From Rotaria macrura (lineage: Eukaryota; Rotifera; Eurotatoria; Philodinida; Philodinidae): DNA of 64,000 nucleotides. Positions 35,758 through 47,017 of the stretch are shown piece by piece; within the stretch, counting starts at the first letter, position 1, and every line of letters starts with the position of its first letter. The position numbers and the translations under genes are program-made. Where the stretch lies: the NCBI GenBank assembly GCA_900239685.1, contig OENT01000316.1, positions 1-64,000 of the forward strand, read 5' to 3'. The notes under the pieces are model-generated. The model did no database searches and was not told the DNA's origin. It saw only the letters and a list, made by a program, of their open reading frames with translations.

Positions 35758-37830
35758 CCTGCCTTGATATACGATTTCTTCAAAATTTTTTAAAATTGCT
35801 GCAGAGAAATATACTTGTATTTTTCTGAAGTGAAGTGAAAAAGAAAGTTCCACTGCAATATGTTCTCTCTCTCTCTCATATAATCAAATATTCCTTTCTC
35901 ATTATAATGGTAAACTAAAAGTCTCTATTATTGTTTTGATTCTGTGAAGTCCTCTACTAGTTTTGGAAGCCCTGTACCATATCAAGACTATTGCTATTCA
36001 AAAATGCACATAATATTATCATGGAAACAGAAAGATATTCTAATAGTATATTTATGGCACAAGAGCATTTATTATTCTTTTAGAAAATATTGCTTCTGTA
36101 AAATACTACTAATTACGATATACAAAGTAGCAAAAAAACTACTTTCTCTTTTTTTGAAAGTGTTTACGGTCACTAAGCATAAACAATTTTGTAACTCCTC
36201 TCAACTATTAACTTTCACGAATCCTTAGTTTCTTAGTTAATGAAAGTTCATTTTTTTTCTTTTTCTAAACTTTGAGAATAACATAATAAAAGTACTGCAG
36301 AATAAGTCGGCGCGCATTATCTCAAAAATGTTTCACCAGAGTATTCAGAAATTTTACAAAATCAATTCTTTTACATGTTTATGCATCTTATTGCCTTTAC
36401 TACGACATTTTAGTCACGAGATGTCGAAGCTGTTTCAAACAATAGACTATTCGATCTTTAATTCGATACATATATGTAGATGTACATTTGTCAGTATGAA
36501 TGGTGAGACTGTACGGCCACCTCATAGCCATATCCATCGAAAATAAAAATTTTAGTCACGATAATTATCTAGCAATGTTGGGAAGTGGTCTAACAGATCC
36601 TCACTTAAAAGTTCAAAAATAGTCATAAAGATTTGGTCTGGTGATTCAAGTAGAGCAATTAATGGTACATCTTAAACAAAAATGTCTAAATTTCACCTCA
36701 TAGCTTAATAGAATTACATGAGAAACAAAATATATTGTAGAACCGTTTCAACATGTGCTGTCTATCTATCGAAGCAGGCATATGCTGATAGGTTTTTAAA
36801 TTAATCGCCTCTCTCAAATATATGTTCAGCAACAAATTAAGATAAATCATTTATACTCTCTATCAAAAACTTCTTTGGTGTCTTTAGATGTACTGTTTAA
36901 TTCGACAATATATGTCATTTATGTTTTTTCATTCAAGCTTATTTATGATTATTGCTTTGAGATACTATCTGTTCAATCGAGAAAAGACTGATTGACATCA
37001 CTCAAATTTGTAATAGCAATCCCGTGAAGTGTACCACTGATTGCCATTTACTTTTATGTTTTCAAGCCTCTGCGGGTCGAAATTTGCTTTTTCAATCAAT
37101 TACTTGTATCTGATTCAAAATATCACAAGGAAATTAATCAAAGGAAAGAAAGAAGATAAATCCTAGAGAATTCACTAAATTTTGTATTCTTAGTGACAGC
37201 TTGAGCATCATCCTATCAACGTGTCTTACGTTATTTTTTCACCTCTTTTTTCAAGGAAAGAAACTTTTATTGAGAATCGCTCCCACATAAAGTGTTGTTA
37301 TATCTATATACCTTTTTCATTCCTTCGATCACCGATCAATAATGTTGTCGCATGTTAACCAACGCTTCATGTTGGAATAGTATCGACGATAAGAGCTGTG
37401 TAACCATCATGTCACATTATTGTCCATTGTTTTTTGTTACGAGCAATAATAGAAAATATGTAAAATGTTTATTAGATAGAAATCACATGTACCTTTGTAG
37501 AAATAAATGCTTTTAGTGCGAATAGTTTTTCTAAATGATTATCCTATCACATTTAAATTACTACATTTTGAAATCATCGTATTTTCGGTAAGAATAGAAT
37601 TTTCTGCCCAATCTACGTAGCTGATTTCAATATATATTGTTCAAAACAAGAACCTATCATTTTACGAGGCATGGAAGAAAAGGTACACTGATCAAGAATA
37701 AAACGAAAGCAGTACTTGATTCTTACGATATTTTCTTCCTAAGCATAATTATTTGACATGAAAATTGCAGATTTTGTGAAACACGACCTGAAAGGAGTGT
37801 TGAAGTGTTTAGGGTAGAAATTTGGACCCT
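35758..37830. other. intergenic, no gene seen
   Basis: AT-rich spacer with a (TC)n run near 35868-35878. The plus frames at 35944-36228 and 36328-36546 have Ser/Phe/Leu-rich translations typical of chance T-rich frames. Confidence 0.5.
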
Positions 37831-38310
37831 CCCCCCCCCCCCCCCCCCCACAGACCGTTACCGACAGGCGATTTACCCATCACAGACCGTTACCGACAGG
37901 TGATTCCAGCATCACAGACCGTTACCGACAGGTGGTTTCAGATCACGGACCGTTACCGACAGGTGATTCCATAATCACAGACCGTTACCGACAAGCGATT
38001 CACCCATCACAGACCGTTACCGACAGGTGGTTCCATCAACGCAGACCTTTACCGATGGGCTCCCCCCCTGCCATGACCCTCCATCACATACCATTACGAA
38101 TGGTAGCCCCCTCCCAACCTCCTCCCCCGCTCATCACAGACCGTTACCGACGGGTTCCTCACTGCCAGCACCCCACCATCACAGACCGCTAACGACAGGT
38201 GCCCTCCTTCCGACTCCCATTCCCATCACAGATCGTTACCGATAGGTGGTTCCCCTGTCGAAGACTGTTACCGAGAGGATTGAAGACCGTCGCGCAAGTG
38301 ATAGACGGTC
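37831..38310 (+). repeat. degenerate GC-rich minisatellite with C19 tract
   Basis: A C19 run (37831-37849) leads into about twelve tandem copies built on ATCACAGACCGTTACCGACA followed by GG(T/C)G and a variable tail. Copies 1-6 are 30-32 bp and close to identical. Copies 7-10 expand to about 40-50 bp with C-rich tails (CCCCTCC, CCCACC), and the last two decay (GAAGACTGTTACCGAGAGG). The block is much richer in G+C than its surroundings. Overlapping open frames across it are a by-product of the repeat. Confidence 0.9.
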
Positions 38311-39578
38311 CCAAATGGGGTCACGGAACGTCATCGATCTTTGGTACAGGATGACAGAATGTATGGCACTAATTTCTGATGAGAGTAAATTAGCTCCTTC
38401 TTTATTCCAGATCTGTTAGGTCAGTGAGAAATCATGAGTAAATGGCTAGCAGGGTTCATGGAAGAAAGCAAGATTTTTGTGACTGTTAAAAGCAATTACA
38501 TCGTGTTTCACATTTTTAAATCCCATGAGGGATTGCGCTAACAGCTTTTATTCCATTCTTGAGAAACTTTTTCATTGATTTTAATTGATAATACAAAATC
38601 TCAAATATAGGATTTAGAACGTACGAAACCATCTTGAAAGGGGCTGTATAAACTCTTTTATTTTTTACTCATGAAATACTTCTTAACTACTCTTATATGT
38701 TTTATAGTTAAAGCTTCCCTTGTTATCAATTTTTCATCAACACTAGTCGTTCAAATTGTTCCATCAAAAATCCATCGCTTCGAGTGCTTTACATCGATTT
38801 GACTCGGTCTTTTAATAATTATTCTGTTAAATTCATCTTTCCTGTGGATGTAACTGTTGTTTTGTGCGTGTGCGTGCGAGTTATGGGAGAATCTGAACTC
38901 CATATCGACACCTACAATCCCGTTCTCATTCATGCTCACGCCGATCTGCATGAAGCCACATTGTTCTCTTGTAAGTAAAACGAAAACTCTAACTCAGTTC
39001 AAAACTTTGTACTGATGTGCGAACAACAATGAAGGATTGGAATATTTTTTGGTCTTTACCAGACCTTATTAATTATATGAGCTTTCATTACAATATAAAA
39101 TTAGTTTTTACGTGTCTTATAGTTCACAAAAACTGAACTTTTATCAAATAGGAACCTATGCATTCCGTAACGAGACATATATTCTAGATACATTCTAATG
39201 GTTTATAACATATTGAAGATGTGGTTACTACTGATCTATTACAACGAGGTGATATCGGCTTAAAATGATGTAGTGTTGAAAAAGAATGATAGAAAACCAA
39301 TAACATATGCTAAAACTACTCAAATAGCACATGATTTGCATAGACAAAGTTCAAGGATAATCCTTTCACACTTTTATTATACCTTGTATTATGTATACTG
39401 TATATAATTTTGGAATAATAAAATAGTAGACTTCAGTTTTCATTCTGTGCTCGGTAACGATACAATAAAGATTGAATCTTGGCTAAAAACAGGTTCTAAT
39501 TTTGTTGATCATTACAAAACGAGCAAACAAAGAAACTTTCTTTTGGCTTTTTTTTCTTTTTCCTTTTTTTAGAATATA
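38311..39578. other. intergenic, no gene seen
   Basis: Spacer between the minisatellite and the acetyltransferase. No coding or RNA feature supported. A long polypyrimidine tract ends it, directly before the next gene's ATG. Confidence 0.5.
39541..39572 (+). promoter_or_regulatory. putative splice or spliced-leader acceptor upstream of the acetyltransferase
   Basis: A long T/C tract interrupted only by GG, ending TTTTTTTAG with the AG at 39571-39572, seven bases before ATG 39579. Bdelloid rotifers are known to add spliced leaders to mRNAs. No matching donor is obvious nearby. Confidence 0.45.
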
Positions 39579-40118
39579 ATGGTATCAAATCATTATGATA
39601 TTGACGATGAAATATATATAACGGATCTATTAACAAATGAAGATATTCCTTCATTGGTTAAACATTATAACAATCCAATAATAAATGATAATTCACTAAC
39701 AATTCCATATCCATATACAACAAAGGATGGCGAAAATTTTATTCAAAAAATAAAGTCAGAGTCATCGAATTTCTCACGTATTTTTGCTATTCGTTTACGG
39801 ACAAATAATGAATTGATAGGTGGATGTGGTCTTCATCGTTCAATTCAAAATGAAAGACAAACAGAAATTGGATATTGGTTAGGTGAACCATATTGGCACC
39901 GAGGTTTAATGCCTAAAGTTGTAAACCGAATAATTCAAGTAATGAAAAATGAATGGAAGAATTTAGTTCGGATTGAAGCGAAAATATTTCCATGGAATAA
40001 AGCATCAATGCGAGTTGCAGAAAAATGTGGTTTCGTATTTGAAGGAGTATTACGTAAAAATGCACATAAAAATGGACAAGATATTGATGAACATCTATAT
40101 GCATTGATTATTGATTAA
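39579..40118 (+). CDS. RimJ/RimL-type GNAT N-acetyltransferase
   Basis: Intronless 179-aa protein, full length for the family. It transfers an acetyl group from acetyl-CoA to an amine. Visible elements are the beta4 region LIGGCGLHR, EIGYWLGEPYWHRGLMPKVV (the acetyl-CoA pyrophosphate-binding loop region, here WHRGLM in place of the usual (Q/R)xxGx(G/A)), and the late motif IFPWNKASMRVAEKCGF followed by EGVLR. This is the spermidine/ribosomal-protein-alanine acetyltransferase subgroup (Acetyltransf_3). Physiological substrate unknown. The start is the first ATG, six bases after a run of pyrimidines ending TTTTTTTAG. That is a textbook 3' splice acceptor, suggesting a 5'-UTR intron or spliced-leader addition. 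Similar proteins abound in bacteria and fungi, so a horizontal origin is plausible but unproven. Confidence 0.9.
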   Translation: MVSNHYDIDDEIYITDLLTNEDIPSLVKHYNNPIINDNSLTIPYPYTTKDGENFIQKIKSESSNFSRIFAIRLRTNNELIGGCGLHRSIQNERQTEIGYWLGEPYWHRGLMPKVVNRIIQVMKNEWKNLVRIEAKIFPWNKASMRVAEKCGFVFEGVLRKNAHKNGQDIDEHLYALIID

Positions 40119-42537
40119 TGGAAGCAAAATTCATTGCTGTTCTGATATTTATTAATCTTACAGTAGTTTTCCTTTAGATACATTTTTTTCAATTGTTAAA
40201 TTGATTTACAGAAAAATTATCGCTTTTTGTCCGTTCTACTATATTCTAAATGGTATTTGATCGAGATATAGATGATTTTGATCTTCTTTCTACTTTGAAT
40301 ACTAGTAGACAAAATGATAATTAACAGAAGAGATTGTGGATGTTCATGAGGGCGTGGGTATCATTTCCTATTAAAAGATTCTGACACCCATACACCCTAA
40401 CATTTATTCGTATTGAAAATTGTTTGACTTTCATCTATTCAAGAACGAAATCAAATGAGACATCATTTTTAGAATAAGTTCTGCGTCTCTGCTAGCTGTC
40501 GATAACCAAATTTTCTCAGTCCTTGAGTAAAACAAATTTTCGTTGATTTTTCCATATTTGTTTTTATGCAGTCAGTTGGTGCACATTTTATTAAACAATG
40601 TGTATAGATTTATTTTCTTTTACGTACAATCTAGCATCATGTAACTAGAGCATATCATGTTGCTGTGATGCAAAAAGAAAAACAACGACGCATTTGAAAA
40701 ACAGGAGACCTGACTGAACAATCACAAGATCGATCAAGTTAGAAGAAAGGATCAGTGAAATTCATGAGATAGTTACATTAGTTTCCGATTAGTATATATT
40801 GATGAATAACTCATTAGATGAACTTCTAAGTCTAGGAAGAGTATTTTCAACTTAAATAATAGTATAGGTAGACGATTTTGACATTGTTCAGAAGGGAGTT
40901 TTACATAGAAAATAAATTGATGCTCACGTTTACTTTCTGTTGGCCCAGACACTTCATCATAGAATGTTTATTTCTTGTCTAATGGATGAATGTTGTACTA
41001 CGTGATAGAAATTTGTCAAATGATGCTTTTTTTGGTATGTGAGTATACAAATGTGGATGTTAGTGATCTGTTTACTTCCATCAGGACATCCCAGTTTCGG
41101 CAAGATGACTAGATGAATATTTTGGTTCCATGCGACACACAGGTGGACTTTTGACAGTGAAAAGATCTGAAATAAAAAAGAAATTCAATTATAATATAAA
41201 ATATGGTCACTAAACTTTACTTTTAATTCAGTTCATTTATGAATTAATTCATAACGATGAAAAAAAAGTTGCAGTACAAAATTATACCGGTAGATGGTTT
41301 TATGGATATGAAAAAATGATGTCAAATCACGAAAACAAATAAAACTATTTAAAAATAAAATACGGCTTATCGACTGATCTCTCTTTTCCGGTGAAAATAA
41401 CCTGAGAAGCTCGTCTTTTTCATGTAATAATAGCCTTTTCGAATAACACCTACCTCATCATGTAATCCGCTTCCTGAAATGAATCTAATGAAGAAGCAGA
41501 ATCTTATCGAATATCGTCGGATATTACACAAGATCACTTTATCCTTTTAATAGATAGTGCAATATGCCGTATTGAACACGAGAAAATTTCATTTAAGTGC
41601 GTTGAGAAAATCATTATTATGCAAGTGACATCATACACTGAATTCCATGGTGGTTGCTTTTCAGACAGTTAAGGTGTGGGTACGAGGATATTTACAGTAT
41701 ATTTATAGCTATACCCACAGCCAGCTCCAATCTTGAAGAGTTATCTTGTACATTATTCAAGTAACTATCAAATAAGAGAATCCATGAGGTTTTCCTTTAT
41801 GTTTTATTTCTTCCAAAGCATGTTTCTAAGCTGAACTACAGCTATGGGTAATTATGTTTCGGGTTTGAATGTGGGTGTGAGCGAGCATTATTAAAAGAAA
41901 TATTCACACCCACCAACACAATACAGGTGATTGGCCTATTCTGTGTAGACCTCATGACATTCATATTGATTAGTATACCTTTGCATAAATGAAGAATCTT
42001 GAGCTTCAAGAGCTCTTTTAATCCTGAAAAGTTTTAGAGATACACCGATTTCACGCAAATACTTCGTGCAACTCGTCAACAGTAATTTACAAATATCACA
42101 GATTACATATATAGAAAAAATGAAACGATATCCATCTTAATTGTTGCTCTGGTAGGAAAATGATGAGTCAAACACAAGATTCAGTATTCATATTTTCACT
42201 GTTTGCAATTTCTTCTGGTCGTCTTAGTGTAGAAATGAGTACGAAAACGAATGAATTCTTGACTGAATGAAAGAACTACGAATGATTAGGGCGCATACAA
42301 TCCACATCCGAACGCTAACCTCGAACATCGGAAACGAATTCAAACCAGAGAATTCAAGATTCGGTCCCAAACTCCTAACTTCAGTTCGAGTTTGATGTAT
42401 GCATAGTAGCAATCGTCTGTATCATAAGACTTATTTCTATGCGGACTTATATTTTTACATGGTAGTTTGTGTTGCTTTTAGAGAAATGGCTAAAAGGAGA
42501 TAAGTAAGAAGAGAAGAGAAAAATGCAGCATGAAGAG
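40119..42537. other. intergenic with short inverted TGTGGG-type pairs
   Basis: No gene seen. Contains three short arms of GTGGGT(A/G)-type sequence, each followed 30-60 nt later by the complementary CCCA(C/T)-type sequence: about 40350/40385, 41673/41712 and 41868/41908. The minus frame at 42224-42412 has no motif. Confidence 0.5.
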
Positions 42538-42546
42538 TATATAAAG
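42538..42546 (+). promoter_or_regulatory. TATA box of the small secreted Cys-rich gene
   Basis: TATATAAAG lies 70 bp upstream of ATG 42616, a spacing that would give a short 5' leader. Confidence 0.55.
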
Positions 42547-42615
42547 TCAGACCTATATCTATACAAATCACACACATCTTTCATCATTTGAATAGTTTAT
42601 TCGCCATCGACTATC

Positions 42616-43093
42616 ATGTTACAACAGAAAATGTCATCTTCAAACATGCTAACTCCTCTTAGCTTATTATCCGTCATGATTATTTTATATGGCGCTCAAT
42701 CAGTTCCACCACCGAATTGTGTTTGTTCTGATCCTCATAATATTGGTCCCAACGGTACTGTTCCTTGTAACAATACTCAATGTAGTCGCGGCAATATTCT
42801 TGCTTGTAATGCTACTGATCCTGGTAATGTTTTTTTTTATTAGTGCTTTCTCTTTTACTCTTTATAAAATTCCCGATGAAAGTTATTTTATTCTTTTTGG
42901 TTGCAAATGTCCTGGTTTTATGTATAATTATGGTCATGGTGGTTATAATGGCTTTATTGCTGATGGGGTTCAAAATGATTATTTGTATACTTACGATAAT
43001 TGCAGTGATTTTAATCGTGGTGTTAGTTTTGATAATATTACTATTTGTTGCAAATATTGTTGCGGTCCTCCTTATGTTCCTCCTAGTAATTGA
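42616..43093 (+). CDS. small secreted Cys-rich protein with apparent frame break
   Basis: The 5' frame starts at ATG 42616, has a signal peptide (LTPLSLLSVMIILYGAQS) and continues PPPNCVCSDPHNIGPNGTVPC...CNATDPGN. It then runs into a stop just after a T9 run (42830-42838). The 3' frame, one register over, carries CKCPGFMYNYGHGG...DNCSDF...ITICCKYCCGPPYVPPSN up to TGA at 43091-43093. It clearly belongs to the same protein by composition. No phase-correct intron joins them: the donor-like G|GTAATG and the acceptors ATTAG and GAAAG do not match in phase. A one-base change in the T9 run (real frameshift or sequencing error) is the simplest explanation. About 158 aa if continuous. No family recognised; secreted, disulfide-rich. 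Confidence 0.6.
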
Positions 43094-43927
43094 ACCACGT
43101 ACGTATATGGTATATTAACATTTAAAATTTTATTTCGCTGTCCCTCTTTACTGTAGGATGTAAAACAAGTCATGAAGTATCAATAATGCTCCGAAACGGC
43201 CAAAAGACTATTAACAATTGTTTTAGAATCAACTGTTTTAATGAATTATTTTCTGCTAATTATTTTTGAAAACTATATCGTCAATTTCTTAATATTGGGT
43301 ATACCTTTCATTTTGATCTAGTTTTTCGTAATTTGTCATACTTTCAACTACTTCCGAGCGTTTTGACCTAATTTTTCATACTTTGACCTACTTTCTAACT
43401 GTTTATATTAAGCATCCAATTTGAGATATAGCCATTAAAATCTGTTTGAGTTTGACGGAGTGAATCAGTGAGCATACGATTATACGAAAACAACTTACTT
43501 TTTCTGCTGAGTGTGGATATTTTCCGTTGGTTTAGGGAAGTGAAGAGGAGATTAACATCCACAACCCAACTCTCAGATACAAATATTATTATTTCTTTGT
43601 TGAACATTATTGTTTAATTATATAGAAATAAAACTTCAAGTTCGTGTACATAGGTTTTTTCAAAAATTCTTTGAAATAAATTATACAATGTTATCAGTAA
43701 ATCTGTTTTTCTATATTGATATTATCTTTTACGAATATATGTTTTTACTTTGAGATTAAATAAATCGTCACTGTTTTCACGTATAAATTTCGTACGGTAG
43801 GGAAGAATTGACAGCAATAATAAGTAAGTATATAATCTAAGTGTGATTGCAATACGAAACGCAATGCCTTTGATGTTATATACACCCTGTATTTAACAAA
43901 TATGTTAGAAATGTTGTAGGGAAATAA
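43094..43927. other. intergenic, no gene seen
   Basis: AT-rich spacer. A loosely repeated TTTCATACTTT(C/G)A(A/C)CTA motif occurs at about 43336-43395. No gene supported. Confidence 0.5.
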
Positions 43928-44234
43928 CCCAGGTCGAAGAAGCACGGTCGTAAACGGCCGTTTCCGTTAATTTTTTCGCCGTTTGGTATGCACCGTATTA
44001 CGGTCGTTTTTCAATGTGCCGTAAACGACCGTAATGGGCTGAATACTACATTTTTTGGTCGTGTTGCAGTCGTAATTAGCCGTTTACGGCGCAGAAAAAT
44101 ACGGCCGTAATACGGTGCACACCAAAACGTCAACATACGACGGTTTACGGCGATTAACGATCGGAAACGGTAGTATACGTTATCGTAAACGTTCGTTTAC
44201 GACCGTATTTGTTCGCCGTAATGCTCGTCCTGGG
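43928..44234. mobile_element. 307-bp palindromic foldback element with CCCAGG ends
   Basis: Starts CCCAGGTCGA and ends (reverse complement) CCCAGGACGA. The interior is a chain of CGTAAACGACCGT/ACGGTCGTTT words whose two halves pair: TGCACCGTATTACGG at about 43990 is matched by CCGTAATACGGTGCA at about 44107. It is far richer in CpG and GC than the flanks. No open frame. A possible 2-bp AA duplication flanks it, but this is not decisive. Probably a non-autonomous DNA transposon. Confidence 0.65.
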
Positions 44235-45537
44235 AATTCGTCTTCTGTAGCACGCTTTTACTAGTACACAATCTATGATCGGTAATAAAATTTTCTATCG
44301 TATTTCCGTGTCTCTGATCAGTGTCTGTAACGAGGGTGGGTGTGGATGTGCTAGGATCACGAAAACTAGCAAACAGCTCCCATCTACATAAACCATATTC
44401 ACACCCTTCTTTTAACTGGTTAGAATTGGGGAGACAATAAAGGATATGTGCTGCTGTTTAAATATCTTTATGTCTACTTACCACTCAAAACTAATAGAGC
44501 TAAATGAAGAAACTCAGTTGTTTATTTATGGCAAACTGATTATTGATCATGATCTTAGAAGAAAAGGTTCAATTTGTACAATTCAGTGAAAACGACAAAG
44601 AAGAACAGTGGGAAAATATCCTTGTTGTCGCAATGATGCCTGTTATTCGTATCATAAGTGACCGGTTTCTAGCAAGAAATGTACTGAGTCATCAGTTGCT
44701 TTGGTCGTGAATAAATATGTGCATGATGAGAAGAGAAAAGAAAAAATATAATTTTGAGTCAATTTTATGATATGAGGGTGTCTTCTGACGATATATATAT
44801 TTGTGTAACCGTATGCCTGGAACAAAGAGCAGACTTTTTTGATGCATGATAATCATAATAAAACAAAAGAAAAATAAAAAAGCATAGAATATGTACTACT
44901 CTCATATGAGAAGTACGATCTAGTTAGTTTAATCGTACAAAAACCAAATATAACCGTTGTGACGTTTTATGCGAAGAACGTTCATTTTCCATCCAGGGGT
45001 GGTAATGCTCCCGCTTGAGTGCATTGTATAAATGATGCTTAACCTTCCTTCTTTATTTCTTCTCAATAATAAATCGTCCTTACTTCATTGTCCTCAATTG
45101 TTCTTACTTTGTATCCTTAGTTCTGTTCATACTTTCTTTCATTATCTTATTGTTATTATTTCACTGTCCTTCCCTTGACTTCGTAATCTTTCTTTTCATG
45201 CTCGATTCTTCTTTGTTATTATGGGTGCGTATATAAGCACATGATTTTTTATGTAAGCGATACGATTCTATAATATGAAGGAATGAATAAAGTGGAATTC
45301 CATCAGCACAAGTCTCCCTTCTATCAGAAATTGTCACAACGGTATCTAACCACAGTTCATCCCCAAAGCCTTAATTTTAATATTTACGATCTAAATTTTA
45401 AGACGCCAATAATCAATAATTATCAGAAAAATTAGAGTAACTTGGTTGATTCTATCAATCCACTCTAATTGAAACGAAGCTACAGACGTCTATATCGTTT
45501 TAAAAAGAAAAGGATTTGCATAACGTATTCATTTATT
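44235..45537. other. intergenic, no gene seen
   Basis: Spacer downstream of the pseudogene's MYND end. Contains GGGTGGGTGTGGATGTG (44334-44350) facing a TTCACACCC (44398-44406). No gene supported. Confidence 0.5.
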
Positions 45538-46213
45538 TTAACATATAACTTTATGCTTATGTAATTGCCAGTGCATGGTTTGACATTCTTTCGTGCAGTA
45601 AGGTGCTTGTTTACATACTGCAAACATGTACTGCGTTTGGTTCTCGGCAACATCGACATATATTTATTAACCGTTCAGATTCATTTTGCATCACAATTGA
45701 TGAAAAATCATCAATACAAATTAGTGGTTTCATGTCGCTCACACCTGGTCGTAAATATGGATTGATAATGTGCATTTCACTACCCATTGTGAACACTTTA
45801 CTAGTTAAGTTATCTCCCTGATCCGCAGAAAAACCGTAAACGCACATTATTTTGCAATCAAAACGTTCATTTTCGACTACCAGATAAATTGATGGATTCC
45901 GCGAATAAACTTCTTCGATGATTCTTACAGTAAGTACATATCTATTGTAAACGTGATCTTTCCCCGGATTCAGTTCTCTTAGTGTAATTGATTTCAAACC
46001 AATGAATGATTTAGTCGTTTTCTGCTTAACCCGAGGTTTTCGATTAGTGGATATAACAGTATGAACTGAATTGTCTTTCTCTTGTAATAATCTGCTTTGC
46101 CATTTACGATGCTCCAGTATAACTTCAATGCGAAGTGGATCTTTCAGCTGCCGTGATCCGTTATTAATGATAGGAGCTGGTGGCTGCACATTTAGTAAAG
46201 ATTTTTCATCTCC

Positions 46214-47017
46214 CTAGTCGAACATCTTGTAAGCAAGATCTTAGCCAAGATCTTGGGTACAGATAAGTGAACAGATCTTGAAGATTTAGGTACAAGATAA
46301 TACGATTATCTTGTACTAAGATCTGTACTAAGATCTTTGGTACAGATGTGTAAGAATCTTAGGTATACGAATCCATAATATCTTGGATACTTACTAAGAT
46401 AAAAACGTGTCGCATGTGTCGTGGTTTGAGACACCATGTACGGCGCCTTCTGAAAATGTAGTTCGAACCTACCATGCAGCGCATCTTTTAGTTTTTCTGT
46501 AAAAACGTAGTATGATATTTTTTTTATTATTTTCAATTTATTTATTTTTTCCAAAACAATTCAAGCAAGTCCGATCTTGGGACTTGTCTAGCTTTGCGTT
46601 GGCTGGATCGCCGTGAGACCACTTCAGGGCAATCTTCTCCCAATCATCGATCGAGATCAGCATGTTCTCGAATAAGTAATAATCGAGAAACATAATTGAA
46701 AAATATACTTTGAAAATGTATGTTTCCTACGGTCAATCTTGTTGTTTATATACGACTGCATATGCATAACAGAACGGTGAATGACTACTAGTCAGCATCG
46801 AAATATACGAATGATGTCGCTGTATGTTTTTCTCAAGATCTAGTGAGAAGACAATAGTAACAGATATCTTGTCCATGATCTTGCCGAGATCTTAGGTACA
46901 GATATATTTGATACAACCAAGATATATCAATACAAATTATCTTTTCAAGATCTTGATAAGATCGTACTTACCGATCCCAAGATTTCAAGATCTTGCTTAC
47001 AAGATGTTCGACTAGGG
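46214..47017. mobile_element. 804-bp MITE-like element in the pseudogene
   Basis: Perfect 31-bp terminal inverted repeats, each beginning CCCTAGTCGAACATCTTGTA. The flanking dinucleotide CT occurs at 46212-46213 and again at 47018-47019. Deleting the element plus one copy restores ...KEIL-DEKSLLN... in frame. Subterminal zones are rich in AAGATCTTGG and GGTACAGAT words in both orientations. No transposase. A 41-codon minus-strand frame (about 46663-46540, MLISIDDWEKIALKWSHGD...) looks coding-like and may be captured or remnant coding sequence. Confidence 0.88.

Noticed and set aside
37932-38245. Overlapping open frames with repeated TDRYR/PLPTG peptides
   Set aside because: They arise because the minisatellite unit lacks stops in these frames; no start context, splice sites or conserved domain.
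37831-38310. CRISPR-like array
   Set aside because: Repeats drift in sequence and length, there are no unique spacers of constant size, and the host is eukaryotic.
42843-43118. Very hydrophobic frame (ILFFLVANVLVLCIIMVMVV...)
   Set aside because: It is the third frame of the Cys-rich gene; the overlapping frame has the Cys pattern and polar composition expected for the secreted product.
46306-46554. 82-codon minus-strand frame inside the 804-bp element as a transposase
   Set aside because: No catalytic or DNA-binding motif, and it overlaps the AAGATCTTGG-type subterminal repeats.
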